Shown: piece after piece, positions 54,777 to 64,000 of the stretch
Position numbering within the stretch: the first letter of the stretch is position 1
How the letters are laid out: every line of letters starts with the position of its first letter
Assembly: GCF_003987335.1 (NCBI RefSeq)
Contig: NZ_PIPK01000005.1
Location: 1-64,000 of the forward strand
DNA: 64,000 nucleotides
Source: Aliidiomarina maris
Lineage (GTDB): Bacteria; Pseudomonadota; Gammaproteobacteria; Enterobacterales; Alteromonadaceae
Reading direction: 5' to 3'
Program-made: the position numbers and the translations under genes
The notes under the pieces: model-generated
Databases searched by the model: none
Seen by the model: only the letters and a program-made list of their open reading frames with translations
What the model was told of the DNA's origin: nothing

Positions 54777-56822
54777 GTGATAGCCAGACTGAAAGCTTTG
54801 TTGAATTATCGAATGGCCTTTTCACGCTGGCTTTGGCTATATGCGTTGGTGATGGTTGTATTGCTCGCGCTGAGCATGATGCCAGAAATCATTTTTCAAA
54901 GTGCGCACCTCTGGCAATCCAGCGTGGTTACTTTTGGCCTGATTAGTTTTGCTCTTGGGTTTACTTGGTTAACCGTCGGGCATTTTAAAAGTTTTATGGC
55001 GCGTATTGAGCTCTTTGCCCGCGCGATTACAGATGGCAATTTAAATACGCCGATGCCGACCCAGGATGATCACGGCGAAGTGGCACGCATATTTCAAGCC
55101 ATGAATGAAATGCAGCAACAGCTAAGCCAACACTTTAACGCGTTACGTAACGAAGAAGCCCACAATGCGTTGTTGGTTCAAGCCATTAATCAAAGCTCTA
55201 ATAGCGTGATGGTGACTGACTTGCACGCACGCATTGTCTACGTCAACGATGCGTTCGTTGACAATAGTGGCTACACCCGCGATGAAGTGATTGGGCATAC
55301 GCCAAAGCTAATCCAATCCGGTAAAACCTCGCCATTGGTTTATCAACAAATGCGCACCTTGTTAGCCCAAGGTGATAGCTGGCGCGGTGAGCTTATCAAT
55401 CGGCGCAAGGATGGCTCAGAATTTATTGAAACCGTCAGTATTACGCCCGTGCGCGATGCCCAAGGCCAAATCTATCGGTATATGGCGGTTAAGGAAGACA
55501 TCACCGAGATGCGTCGCGCCCAAGACAGTATCGAGCGCCTCGCCTATTACGACCCACTGACTGATTTGCCAAACCGGCGCTATTTCCTCGATCAGCTTAA
55601 CCGCAAAATAGCCGCAGTACGCCGCCAGTCAGACCAGTTCTCGCTAATATTTATTGACCTGAATCGATTCAAAGAAATTAATGATTCCCAAGGTCATGTC
55701 GTGGGCGACAAAGTATTAATGGAAGTCGCCGCTAGGTTTGCCGCTAAAGTGCGTGATAATGACCTGTTAGCGCGTCTTGGGGGAGATGAGTTCGTATTGG
55801 TTGTGGAAGAAACCGACCCTAAACTATTGGACTCCGTAGTGAAGCGCTTGCTAGCGACATTGCGCTATGGGGTGCGCGTGAGTGAGGGGCGCTACGATAT
55901 CAGTGCCAGTTTTGGTGTGGCTATTTATCCTCACCATGGCGACAACAGTGCCGACCTGTTGCGCCACGCCGATGTTGCTATGTATCAAGCCAAGCATTCA
56001 CCTAGCCATGTGGTGATATATGATCGGAGAATGAGCGAAAAGGTGGAGCGTGAGGTTGCGATTGCAGGTCAACTGCAACAAGCGCTAAAGGACGGTACTG
56101 GATTAGAATTGTACGTGCAGGGCCAATTTAATATCACCACGCGTGAATTATCCGGCGGCGAAGTCTTGCTACGCTGGCATGACCCTTTAATGGGGCGAAT
56201 TTCGCCCGCTGATTTTATTCCCATTGCAGAAGAGCGCGGCCTTATTGGCGCATTGGATAAGTTTGTTCTGCAGCAAAGCTGCCAAGCCATACAGCAATGG
56301 CAACAGCAAGGCAGAGGGCTATCTCAGCGCTTGTCGGTGAACGTGTCGATGGCGTCGTTTGAACAAGCGGATTTCGGTATCTGGCTTGAGCAGTTGCTAG
56401 ATCGGTTCGACATCAACGGGCACCAGCTAGAGCTTGAAATCACCGAGTCTGGCTTGATGCACAACCCAAAAGGCGCGTTGAAAACTGCCTCACTACTAAA
56501 GCAACTCGGCATCAGTTTAGCCATCGATGATTTTGGTACGGGTTATTCCTCGCTGGCATATTTAAAGCAATTTAATGCGACTAAGGTGAAGGTCGATCAA
56601 GCATTCATTATGGGTATTACCGACCAGGAACGCAGCCAAGCCATAGTGCGCGCAACTATTGGTATGGTACGGGAATTGGGTATGCAAGTGTTGGCGGAAG
56701 GGGTTGAGACCGAGCAAGACGCCGCTTGGCTGGTGGCAGCAGGTTGCCAATTTGCGCAGGGCTACTTATTTGCGCGCCCCATGCGCATCAATGAATTTGC
56801 GGATAGCTGGCTACCTTCATAA
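54777..56822 (+). CDS. HAMP-PAS-GGDEF-EAL cyclic-di-GMP protein
   Basis: 681 residues, starting with GTG. Two TM helices (about 18-40 and 48-70), a HAMP-like segment, a PAS domain (about 130-250), a GGDEF domain with LGGDEFVLVVE intact, and an EAL domain. The EAL motif reads GGEVLLRW (EVL for EAL); other residues are present: IDDFGTGYSSLAYL, VKVDQAFI and AEGVETEQDA. It may have both activities; the EVL change is common in active phosphodiesterases, so the direction cannot be set from sequence. Confidence 0.92.
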   Translation: MIARLKALLNYRMAFSRWLWLYALVMVVLLALSMMPEIIFQSAHLWQSSVVTFGLISFALGFTWLTVGHFKSFMARIELFARAITDGNLNTPMPTQDDHGEVARIFQAMNEMQQQLSQHFNALRNEEAHNALLVQAINQSSNSVMVTDLHARIVYVNDAFVDNSGYTRDEVIGHTPKLIQSGKTSPLVYQQMRTLLAQGDSWRGELINRRKDGSEFIETVSITPVRDAQGQIYRYMAVKEDITEMRRAQDSIERLAYYDPLTDLPNRRYFLDQLNRKIAAVRRQSDQFSLIFIDLNRFKEINDSQGHVVGDKVLMEVAARFAAKVRDNDLLARLGGDEFVLVVEETDPKLLDSVVKRLLATLRYGVRVSEGRYDISASFGVAIYPHHGDNSADLLRHADVAMYQAKHSPSHVVIYDRRMSEKVEREVAIAGQLQQALKDGTGLELYVQGQFNITTRELSGGEVLLRWHDPLMGRISPADFIPIAEERGLIGALDKFVLQQSCQAIQQWQQQGRGLSQRLSVNVSMASFEQADFGIWLEQLLDRFDINGHQLELEITESGLMHNPKGALKTASLLKQLGISLAIDDFGTGYSSLAYLKQFNATKVKVDQAFIMGITDQERSQAIVRATIGMVRELGMQVLAEGVETEQDAAWLVAAGCQFAQGYLFARPMRINEFADSWLPS

Positions 56823-56860
56823 CGTATGTTTTTGTGCGCAGCTACGTGCCACGTACTCAA

Positions 56861-58378
56861 CTATGTGCCACAAAATGTGGTCGTTACTTGCGCGTCAGCG
56901 GCGGCTGGCGTTGCAAACGCCTCGAGCCCGTCACGTTGAGTGAACGGATCGCTTAATGCCTGTTGTAGCGCAATAAAAGGGCGCAAGTCGCCATCGCTGT
57001 AGGCGCTATCAATCACGGCCTGAATCAGGTGATTACGCGGTATATACAGCGGATTTACGCTATTCAGTTGCGCACTTAACTGACTGAGGGTAACAGGTTC
57101 CAACTGCAAGCGTTGTTGCCAAGCTTGTCGCCATTCCAAGAAGGCCTGGGCATTGGTCTGATAGATATCATGGGGGTGTGAGTGGTTACTTACTTCGCCT
57201 GTTAGCATCCGAAATCCGAGGGTAAAGTCGATAGCACCTTGCTCCAGCACGGCCAGAAATTGCTCAATGAGTGGTTTGTCTTCACGGCCGGCTTGGTGCA
57301 AACCTAATTTACGCCCAAGCTCGCTCAGCCAATACGCTTCAATCAGTTGCGGTAAACGCTCAATGGTAGCGGTGGCAAGCGTAACAGCTTGGCGTTTATC
57401 GTTATCAATCAGCGGTAACAAGGCTTCAGCCAAGCGCGCCATATTCCAATGCAAAATACTAGGTTGCTGGTTATAGGCGTAGCGACCCTGTTGGTCAATA
57501 AAGCTAAATTTCTTATCTGCTTGGTAGGCTTCCATAAACGCACATGGGCCGTAATCGATGGTTTCACCGCTGACACTGGTGTTGTCGGTGTTCATCACGC
57601 CATGGATAAAACCAAGCCCCATCCATTGACTGATCAATTTAGCTTGGCGCTCAGCCACTGCTTCCAGCAATGCTAAGTAGCGGTTACCTGTGTCGCCTTT
57701 AGTAATACATTGGCTGCTGTCTTCGTCACCGTAGCTATCAAGCTCGGGGTAGTGTCGCTCAATCGCAAAATCGGCAAGGGCGGCCAACGTATCAAAGTCG
57801 CCACGTACCATGGCGTATTGCAAACTGCCCACGCGTAGATGGCTGCTCGCCACACGGGTAAGAATAGCGCCGGGCTCTGGCGATTCACGGCTCACCGATT
57901 CGCCAGTGGCAACGGCGGCTAACGCCCGTGTAGTTGGCACTTGCATGCGATGCATGAACTCACTGACTAAATACTCGCGTAGCACTGGGCCTAACGGCGA
58001 GCGACCATCGCCTGAGCGCGAATAGGGGGTGCGGCCACTGCCTTTAAGCTGCAGGTCGTAAACTTGACCTTGCTGGTCGTGCAGCTCAGCTAGTAGATGT
58101 GCACGTCCATCACCTAATTGCGGGTTAAAGTGGCCGAACTGATGCCCGGCATAGGCTTGGGCAACACTTTCACACCAGTCGGGTAGCTGGTTGCCGCTAA
58201 ACAAGCCAAGGCCTGCGTCGGTGAGCCAGTAACTTTCTGGTAGCTGTAGTTCGCTGGCAAGCGTTTGATTAAACGCAACCCACTGAGGGTTGCTAACATG
58301 GCTAGGTGCGCTCGGCTGATAACACAGCCGAGGCAAGTTGAGGTATGAATGACTATAATGCGTGGCCGATTGCGACAT
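56861..58378 (-). CDS. selO: Protein adenylyltransferase SelO (YdiU)
   Basis: 505 residues. Pseudokinase-fold SelO signatures are QAYAGHQFGHFNPQLGDGRA, LQLKGSGRTPYSRSGDGRS, SSHLRVGSLQYA and GVMNTDNTSVSGETIDYGP. The C-terminus ends FCGT, where many eukaryotic and some bacterial SelO proteins have selenocysteine or Cys. It transfers AMP from ATP to Ser/Thr/Tyr of target proteins in redox regulation. Its ATG shares one base with the mrpG stop (TAATG), so it is coupled to the Mrp operon. Confidence 0.95.
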   Translation of the reverse strand: MSQSATHYSHSYLNLPRLCYQPSAPSHVSNPQWVAFNQTLASELQLPESYWLTDAGLGLFSGNQLPDWCESVAQAYAGHQFGHFNPQLGDGRAHLLAELHDQQGQVYDLQLKGSGRTPYSRSGDGRSPLGPVLREYLVSEFMHRMQVPTTRALAAVATGESVSRESPEPGAILTRVASSHLRVGSLQYAMVRGDFDTLAALADFAIERHYPELDSYGDEDSSQCITKGDTGNRYLALLEAVAERQAKLISQWMGLGFIHGVMNTDNTSVSGETIDYGPCAFMEAYQADKKFSFIDQQGRYAYNQQPSILHWNMARLAEALLPLIDNDKRQAVTLATATIERLPQLIEAYWLSELGRKLGLHQAGREDKPLIEQFLAVLEQGAIDFTLGFRMLTGEVSNHSHPHDIYQTNAQAFLEWRQAWQQRLQLEPVTLSQLSAQLNSVNPLYIPRNHLIQAVIDSAYSDGDLRPFIALQQALSDPFTQRDGLEAFATPAAADAQVTTTFCGT

Positions 58379-58803
58379 TATTTCTTGGTATTCAAACGAA
58401 TACGCGGCTTACCTTTTTGCGGTAAGTTTTTCAGCTCTTCTTTGGTCTCAAGCCCGCTACGCAAACGGTGCGAATCGGGGTCGTAGTTGTCATACAGCTC
58501 GTCTTTGACAGTCTTAGCCCATACAGGTACACCAACAAAGTAACCTGCGCGCCCAATCGCGTGAGCTGCGACCGGTGCGGTCATAAAAATAAACAAGATG
58601 ATCGCGATAGCTTTTGCCAATACCGTCAATGACATGAAGTGCGCTGACACAGCGACCATCATTAACATAATGCCCAAGGCACCGGCTTTGGTTGATGCGT
58701 GCATGCGGGTGTATAGATCTGGCAAGCGCAGAATGCCCACCGCAGCCAATAACACAAACCCAGCGCTGGTTAGCATAAAAATACTAATAATAATCTCAGT
58801 CAT
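58378..58803 (-). CDS. mrpG: Na+/H+ antiporter subunit MrpG/MnhG
   Basis: About 141 residues from the ATG at 58803 (an earlier start at 58818 would overlap mrpF more). Three TM helices with the MrpG signature LPDLYTRMHASTKAGALGI. A longer hydrophilic C-terminal tail (about 50 residues) than usual. Last of the Mrp genes and overlapping selO by one base. Confidence 0.9.
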   Translation of the reverse strand: MTEIIISIFMLTSAGFVLLAAVGILRLPDLYTRMHASTKAGALGIMLMMVAVSAHFMSLTVLAKAIAIILFIFMTAPVAAHAIGRAGYFVGVPVWAKTVKDELYDNYDPDSHRLRSGLETKEELKNLPQKGKPRIRLNTKK

Positions 58804-59065
58804 CGCGCGGACCTCCACGTTCTAAGAAGCGGGCAAAGCCGATAGCGGCAAGAAATGCTATCAGTGCGACCACAATCGAGACATCGATAAAGCTCGACGT
58901 GTTGTGATTAATCGCGTAGACGCCAATCAAAGACACCAATATAGATGGAATAAGCTCCAAGGCCACTACGCGGTCAGGCAAAGTAGGACCTATCAGCAAA
59001 CGAATAAAAGTTAAAAACAACGCTAATAATAAAATAGCGTAGGTAATGGTAATTACGATTTCCAC
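58796..59065 (-). CDS. mrpF: Na+/H+ antiporter subunit MrpF/MnhF
   Basis: 89 residues, three TM helices, with the family sequence RLLIGPTLPDRVVALEL. Overlaps mrpG by 8 bp and follows mrpE by 13 bp. Required for assembly of the hetero-oligomeric antiporter. Confidence 0.93.
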   Translation of the reverse strand: MEIVITITYAILLLALFLTFIRLLIGPTLPDRVVALELIPSILVSLIGVYAINHNTSSFIDVSIVVALIAFLAAIGFARFLERGGPRDD

Positions 59066-59078
59066 ACAACCTCCACTG

Positions 59079-59552
59079 CTAACGCAAAAGCTTGAGCACT
59101 TTGCGCTCTAATTTCTTTAAGCTGGTTCTCAATTCATCTTCGTCGTCCAGGAACATCGCGTGAATATAAAGTACGCGACGGTCGTCAGATACGTCCAAGC
59201 TCAAAGTACCAGGGGTGAGCGAAATGAAGTTCGCCACTAGGGTAATTTCTACTTCTGTTTCGGCGTCTAATTCGTAAGCAATCACGCCCGGCTTCATGTG
59301 CCAAACTGGGGTAATAATATCGAACGCAACGGTGAGGTTGGCTTGAATGAGTTCTTTAATGAAGAACACAGAAAAACCGAACAGTTTAGGTAAGCGTTTG
59401 GTGTAACCACGCAGTACTGGAACCTGGCGCTGCATCACGCCAAGTACTAGGTAGCCAATAAAGAAACCAAAAAGCAGGTTCATGCCACCGATGTTGCCAG
59501 TCAAGATGACCCACATTAGCGCCAGTAACAGGTTCCATACAAATGCAATCAT
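59079..59552 (-). CDS. mrpE: Na+/H+ antiporter subunit MrpE/MnhE
   Basis: 157 residues. Hydrophobic N-terminus with two TM helices (WNLLLALMWVILTG), a second membrane patch, and a cytoplasmic domain (VTLVANFISLTPGTLSLDVSDD) with the invariant LTPGTLS motif. Overlaps mrpD by 4 bp. Confidence 0.93.
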   Translation of the reverse strand: MIAFVWNLLLALMWVILTGNIGGMNLLFGFFIGYLVLGVMQRQVPVLRGYTKRLPKLFGFSVFFIKELIQANLTVAFDIITPVWHMKPGVIAYELDAETEVEITLVANFISLTPGTLSLDVSDDRRVLYIHAMFLDDEDELRTSLKKLERKVLKLLR

Positions 59553-61057
59553 GGACGACCTCCTAATACCGCTTCAATGTAACGTGACGGGTCAAGCAAC
59601 TGAGTCGCTGAGAATTCAGCTATTGCGTAAATGGGCTGGCCATTGAGGCCGATATACAGCGTACAAATGCCCAGTGCAATCACAGGTGCGTACATCAGCA
59701 TGAGCGAGCCTGATGTGCGACCACGCTCCAGTGACGCGCCATCGGTGCTATCTGGCAGCTTTTTCCAAAACGCCTCAGCCCAAATCTTGATCATCGAGTA
59801 CATGGTCAACATACCCACCAGTAACGCGATACCTGTCACCACCCAAGCTTCTGCTTCTACACCAGCACGAATGATGATGAACTTAGCAAAGAAGCCTGAA
59901 AGTGGCGGAATACCTGCAAGTGACAATGCCGGAATCAAGAACAGAATGCTTAAAAACGGCTTTGATTTATACAGCCCACCGAGCTTTTTCAAGTCGTAAG
60001 TACCGAGTAATCGATGCGCGATACCACTAATCAAGAACAAGTTCGTCTTCACAATAATGTGGTGCATGATATAGAACACACCACCAATCAGCGCGAGCGG
60101 CGTGAATAACGCTAAGCCGAGCAGCATGTAGCCTATCTGGCTGACAATGTGGAACGACAAAATACGCCGGAATTCAAACTGTGCCGCTGCACCTAATACC
60201 CCAGTCAACATGGTACCAGCCGCTATCCACAGCAGAATTTGGTGGGTAAATTCAGGGTTCTCGTTGAAGATTAACGTGAACACCCGGAACAACGCGTAGA
60301 CACCCACTTTGGTGAGTAGGCCAGCAAATAATGCAGATACCGCGACTGGACCTGTGTGATAAGACGCAGGTAGCCAGAAAAATAACGGGAATGCCGCCGC
60401 TTTAATACCGAAGGCGACTAAGAACATCACGGCGATAACATCGACCAAGCCATCATTTTCGGTGCTGCCGAGCTTGACCGCAATATCCGCCATATTCAAG
60501 CTGCCGACGACACCGTAAGTTAAGCCGATAGCACTTAAGAATATCGCAGATGAAAGCAAGTTCAGCGTCACATACTTGACCGCACCTTCCATTTGCGCGC
60601 GCTCGCCACCAAGAATTAACAGCGCGAATGACGCAATCAGCATGACTTCAAACCACACGTAGAGGTTGAAGATATCGCCAGTCAAAAATGAGCCTGCAAC
60701 ACCCGCTAATAGCAAATGCATTAACGGGTAATAGCCAAACTTTTCATGCGCAGGCGACGCTGAAGCCAATGAATAGATAGCAATCGCCAGTGCCATCATG
60801 CCGGTCAAAACCACCATGATAGCCGCTAACATGTCGGCCACTAAAGTAATGCCGTAAGGCGCCTCCCAGTTGCCCATGTACATCACTACATGGCCTTGTT
60901 GATAGACACTGATTAACAGCCAAATACTAGCCGCTAATAGGGCACTGCTGCCGACAATCGATAGAATGCGCTGCGCCAAGTTGCTGCGCCACAAAGCGAC
61001 ACACAGAGTACCCGTGAGCAGCGGAATAACGATAGGTAATGCAACTTCTAAACTCAC
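59549..61057 (-). CDS. mrpD: Na+/H+ antiporter subunit MrpD/MnhD
   Basis: 502 residues, about 14 TM helices, of the NuoN/ND2-like family. Catalytic-type residues include a membrane Glu in the TM5 motif ([17 protein letters not shown]) and Lys in the TM7 region ([14 protein letters not shown]). It works with MrpA as the main ion-translocating part, exchanging Na+ (and Li+ or K+) for H+. Overlaps mrpC and mrpE by 4 bp. Confidence 0.95.
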   Translation of the reverse strand: MSLEVALPIVIPLLTGTLCVALWRSNLAQRILSIVGSSALLAASIWLLISVYQQGHVVMYMGNWEAPYGITLVADMLAAIMVVLTGMMALAIAIYSLASASPAHEKFGYYPLMHLLLAGVAGSFLTGDIFNLYVWFEVMLIASFALLILGGERAQMEGAVKYVTLNLLSSAIFLSAIGLTYGVVGSLNMADIAVKLGSTENDGLVDVIAVMFLVAFGIKAAAFPLFFWLPASYHTGPVAVSALFAGLLTKVGVYALFRVFTLIFNENPEFTHQILLWIAAGTMLTGVLGAAAQFEFRRILSFHIVSQIGYMLLGLALFTPLALIGGVFYIMHHIIVKTNLFLISGIAHRLLGTYDLKKLGGLYKSKPFLSILFLIPALSLAGIPPLSGFFAKFIIIRAGVEAEAWVVTGIALLVGMLTMYSMIKIWAEAFWKKLPDSTDGASLERGRTSGSLMLMYAPVIALGICTLYIGLNGQPIYAIAEFSATQLLDPSRYIEAVLGGRP

Positions 61058-61401
61058 GTGTCGGTATCCTTCATCTGGTCAAGATTATCGGTATGCAAAA
61101 TGTTGTATGCGCGGTGGATAAGCACCACGGCGAAGGCAAGTACACCAAATGCAATTACGATAGCGGTCAAAATCAATGCTTGCGGTAGCGGGTCAGCGAT
61201 GGGGCCGTCAGGCATAAGCGCACCTTCTGCAATCAGCGGTGGTGCACCTGGCGTCAGGCCTGCTGATGTGAATATCAGCAGATTCGCTGCATTCGACAGT
61301 AGCATCAAGCCGATAACGAGCTTAACGATACTGCGTCGGAGCATCATATAAATAGCTGCAGCATATAAAAGGCCTACAGCGATGGCCAAAAGGGGTTCCA
61401 T
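61054..61401 (-). CDS. mrpC: Na+/H+ antiporter subunit MrpC/MnhC
   Basis: 115 residues, three TM helices, NuoK-like, with [15 protein letters not shown] and [15 protein letters not shown]. Overlaps mrpD by 4 bp. Part of the transmembrane proton path. Confidence 0.94.
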   Translation of the reverse strand: MEPLLAIAVGLLYAAAIYMMLRRSIVKLVIGLMLLSNAANLLIFTSAGLTPGAPPLIAEGALMPDGPIADPLPQALILTAIVIAFGVLAFAVVLIHRAYNILHTDNLDQMKDTDT

Positions 61402-61414
61402 TCTCTCTCCTTGG

Positions 61415-61846
61415 TTAGTGCTCTTCTGTTTCAGTCAGTGCAATAAGCATCAGCATGACTGAACCAAAGACAGTGAAGTAAACACCGATATCAAAAATCA
61501 GTGGCGTATTCATTTTCAGGTAGCCGCCGCCCGGTAGCGGAATGTCCCACCACTGTGCGGTGAGTAGTGGTTCACCTGCTAATAGCGCAGGGAAGATAGA
61601 CACCATACCGAAAATCAGCCCGACACCAATCAGGTTGCGTGGGTCAACCCGCATCAGATCGCGGGTGACCGTGGCACCGAAGGTGAACAGGTAAAGTGCA
61701 AATGCACCTGAAGCGACGAGCCCAGCGATAAAGCCGCCGCCAGGTTCATCATGCCCGCGCAGGAGCAAAAATATTGAAAATACCAGCTGCAGCGGCACCA
61801 AATAACGTGCCGCGACATGCAAAATGAGCGTACCAGGTTTCATCAT
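61415..61846 (-). CDS. mrpB: Na+/H+ antiporter subunit MrpB/MnhB
   Basis: 143 residues, four TM helices, with the MrpB motif [19 protein letters not shown]. Overlaps the mrpA stop by 4 bp (ATGA). Confidence 0.94.
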   Translation of the reverse strand: MMKPGTLILHVAARYLVPLQLVFSIFLLLRGHDEPGGGFIAGLVASGAFALYLFTFGATVTRDLMRVDPRNLIGVGLIFGMVSIFPALLAGEPLLTAQWWDIPLPGGGYLKMNTPLIFDIGVYFTVFGSVMLMLIALTETEEH

Positions 61847-64000
61847 TGCTTAGGCGCTCCTTTCTTTGGATCAGAGGTGTTTGTATCTTGAGTGTCCGAC
61901 TCAGGATCATCTGACCCACCGCGTGGTTCATTCATATCAGGGTTAATGTCTTGTTGGTGCGCCTGACTTTCTTCACTGTAGTCATGCACCCCGTCATGCT
62001 GAGCATTCTTCTTGATCATTTTGGGGTTGCTGTTCGCCACGTCGGCGCGCGCTTTGCCTTCTTGCTTGGCAGCGGCATCGACCTCTGGGTCGTGCTCAAT
62101 ATCGGGCACCGCATCAACAATGTTTTGCTCCTCCAGCATGCGCTGGTGAATCTCTTCAAGGGAATGCACGATGTCTTTTTCTGGCACTCGTTTCGGCGGT
62201 AAAATTAACGTACCGGCATAGTGGTTCGAGCCTGGTGCAGTCTTCGGATTGAATTTAATCATCGCGTAGACACCCATAGCTGCCAGTGCAAGTACAAAGA
62301 TTTCGCCGAGGGTATCAAGTGCCCGGTAGTCAACCAGAATGACGTTTACAATATTACGACCGTGGGCTTCAGGCACCGAGTTCGCAATCATGAAGTCTGA
62401 AATTGGGGTGAAGTCCTGAACTTCTATCGTCACCATAATCAGTAAGGTCATCAGGCCGCCAGTCAGGATAGCCACAAATGCGTCACTGATGCGGTCGGAC
62501 GTGGACGAGATATTGGCAAATGATGGCAAGCGGAAAAGCACTAATACCAGCAAAATGACCGTCAAGGTTTCCACCAGGATTTGAGTAATACCAAGGTCTG
62601 GCGCTGAGAATAAAATGAAGATCATTGCCACCGAGAAGCCGACAGCTCCCATGTAGGCTACGGCACCTAAGCGTGAGTGAGTTAACACTGCAGCGGCGGC
62701 GCCGGCGACCAGCATCGCGACGGCGAACACTTCGTAGAACGATACGTTTAGGTCGAAGTTCCAGTGCACCTGATAGCGGGCGAATAAGGTGTAACCGGTA
62801 ATCGCGATAAAGCTCAAAATGATCAGGCGCAGATAGTTACGCATCGAGCCATTTTGTAACAGACGCGTTTGCCATTCCGCAGTAAATACCAACCCGTCCA
62901 TGAACTTGAAATAGCCGCTCTCAGGGCCACGCGCAATCACTGGGTCAAGCTTACGCAACTGGGTGTAAACTTTGTCCCAGTTTTTAAATAATAAGAAGCC
63001 CAATGCAATGCTGACCAAAGAAATAATCAGTGCGGCGTTAATGCCATGCCAAAGAGCCAAATAGCCTTCAATCTCGCCACCAGCAACCGCATAGGTCGCT
63101 GGCAGGGTGAAGTAGCTGCCTGCTAAACCGGGTAACAACCCAGCCAATAACGACAGCACGACCAAGATGACAGGGCCTATTAGCATGCCGGTTGGCGCTT
63201 CGTGAATGTCATCGGCGTTCTTAGCGGCTTTAAATTCACCAAAAAACGGGCGAATAGCGACCAGACCAGCGACACACACAACAAAAATCGACGACAGTAC
63301 TACCATGCCCAAAATGACGACATTGAACATGTTCTCAAGTACCGACTCGAGCAGAAGTTCTTTGGCCACAAAGCCGAACAATGGGGGAATACCCGCCAAT
63401 GACAACGCTGCGATGATGGTACAAGTAGCGGTCACCGGAAGTTTTTTACGCAGGCCGCCTAGTTCGCGCACATCACGTGTGCCTGCCTCATGGTCGACAG
63501 AGCCTGCCAGCATGAACAGCGCGCCCTTGTACAGCGAGTGCGCAAGTAAATAGGCGGCAAAGCCGATCATGGCTAACTCGGTGCCAATGCCGAGCAGCAA
63601 GGTTAAAGTACCCAGAGCCATTAAGGTCGAATAGGCGAGTAACTTTTTCAGGTCCGTATTGCGCAGAGCTAAGAATGCGCCAGTCAGCATGGTAAAGGCA
63701 CCCACGCTGGTCAATACAGTCACCCACAACTCGGTACTGCCCAGTTCAGGCTGTAACCGCGCAAGCAGATAAATACCTGCTTTCACCATCGTCGCCGAGT
63801 GCAAATAGGCACTCACCGGTGTCGGTGCAGCCATGGCATTGGGCAACCAAAAATGGAATGGGAATTGGGCTGACTTGGTGAATGCGCCAAGCAGCAAACA
63901 CACCATCATGCCGGTGTACCAAGGGTGCTCGGTAAGGACCTCTGAGCTATTGAAAATTTCCTGGAGTGAGTAACTACCGCCTACTGTGGCTAACATAATC
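61843..64000 (-). CDS. mrpA: Na+/H+ antiporter subunit MrpA/MnhA (partial at right edge)
   Basis: The last ~718 residues are in the window; the start lies beyond it. The NuoL/ND5-like helices include HFWLPNAMAAPTPVSAYLHS and LLAYSTLMALGTLTLLL, with the Lys in HSLYKGALFMLAGSVDHE, followed by the MrpA-specific C-terminal MBH-like part (LGAVAYMGAVGFSVAMIFIL and FSAPDLGITQILVETL). The last ~115 residues are highly charged and lack TM helices, which is longer than the typical MrpA end. The Mrp complex exports Na+ in exchange for protons, suiting a saline habitat. Confidence 0.95.
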   Translation of the reverse strand, partial: IMLATVGGSYSLQEIFNSSEVLTEHPWYTGMMVCLLLGAFTKSAQFPFHFWLPNAMAAPTPVSAYLHSATMVKAGIYLLARLQPELGSTELWVTVLTSVGAFTMLTGAFLALRNTDLKKLLAYSTLMALGTLTLLLGIGTELAMIGFAAYLLAHSLYKGALFMLAGSVDHEAGTRDVRELGGLRKKLPVTATCTIIAALSLAGIPPLFGFVAKELLLESVLENMFNVVILGMVVLSSIFVVCVAGLVAIRPFFGEFKAAKNADDIHEAPTGMLIGPVILVVLSLLAGLLPGLAGSYFTLPATYAVAGGEIEGYLALWHGINAALIISLVSIALGFLLFKNWDKVYTQLRKLDPVIARGPESGYFKFMDGLVFTAEWQTRLLQNGSMRNYLRLIILSFIAITGYTLFARYQVHWNFDLNVSFYEVFAVAMLVAGAAAAVLTHSRLGAVAYMGAVGFSVAMIFILFSAPDLGITQILVETLTVILLVLVLFRLPSFANISSTSDRISDAFVAILTGGLMTLLIMVTIEVQDFTPISDFMIANSVPEAHGRNIVNVILVDYRALDTLGEIFVLALAAMGVYAMIKFNPKTAPGSNHYAGTLILPPKRVPEKDIVHSLEEIHQRMLEEQNIVDAVPDIEHDPEVDAAAKQEGKARADVANSNPKMIKKNAQHDGVHDYSEESQAHQQDINPDMNEPRGGSDDPESDTQDTNTSDPKKGAPKQ

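Overview
This 64 kb window looks like the chromosome of a marine gammaproteobacterium of the Alteromonadales type, perhaps Idiomarinaceae. That is an inference from gene content: an Mrp Na+/H+ antiporter, a secreted KatG, DUF3034, a YjjJ-type HipA, a LiaF/DUF1707 protein, and several diguanylate cyclase/phosphodiesterase genes. No rRNA, tRNA, CRISPR array or replication origin was seen.

Positions 1-9.9 kb are an accessory region. It opens with nested insertion-sequence debris: the end of one IS3 element, a second IS3 element with a frameshifted transposase, and an ISAs1 stub. A compact five-gene minus-strand operon (8281 down to 1955), visibly more AT-rich than the rest of the window, follows. 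In transcription order it encodes a C5-cytosine DNA methyltransferase with an N-terminal ribbon-helix-helix domain, an unrecognised 286-residue protein, a ParB-like protein with helix-turn-helix, an SNF2-type helicase, and a protein with a C-terminal PD-(D/E)XK nuclease motif. A perfect 14-bp palindrome and an array of nine identical 9-bp repeats lie just upstream of the methyltransferase. A decayed IS3 element (8718-9883) closes the region. I regard the five genes as one candidate ATP-dependent restriction-modification or anti-phage system that matches no named system I know. Next to it lie two more possible defence genes: a SAM-methyltransferase/HNH fusion (10055-11761) and a membrane-anchored Mrr-like nuclease (11947-12801).

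From 12.8 to 24 kb are ordinary chromosomal genes: a DsbA-like protein, YjjJ, MipA/OmpV, YjbQ, a cold-shock protein, a MerC-like protein beside a decayed ABC permease, a LiaF-like protein, and a four-gene minus-strand operon (cupredoxin, EAL phosphodiesterase, DUF3034, periplasmic truncated globin). From 24 to 27 kb two PepSY-type proteins flank a PhoP/QseB-like two-component system whose kinase start lies in a 14-bp triple repeat.

From 27 to 46 kb are PhoX, a pirin, a thioesterase, KatG, WrbA, an S9 peptidase, an RND efflux pair, a photolyase pseudogene, glutathione peroxidase, ArfB, a monofunctional homoserine dehydrogenase and a zinc-independent MDR oxidoreductase.

From 46 to 64 kb are a TlpA-like thioredoxin, an EamA transporter, PfkB, a truncated TspO, an EVE protein, an MFS transporter, two large cyclic-di-GMP proteins, SelO, and an mrpA-G operon that runs off the right edge; selO is translationally coupled to mrpG. 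Several broken genes (ABC permease, photolyase, TspO, three transposases) point to continuing gene loss.
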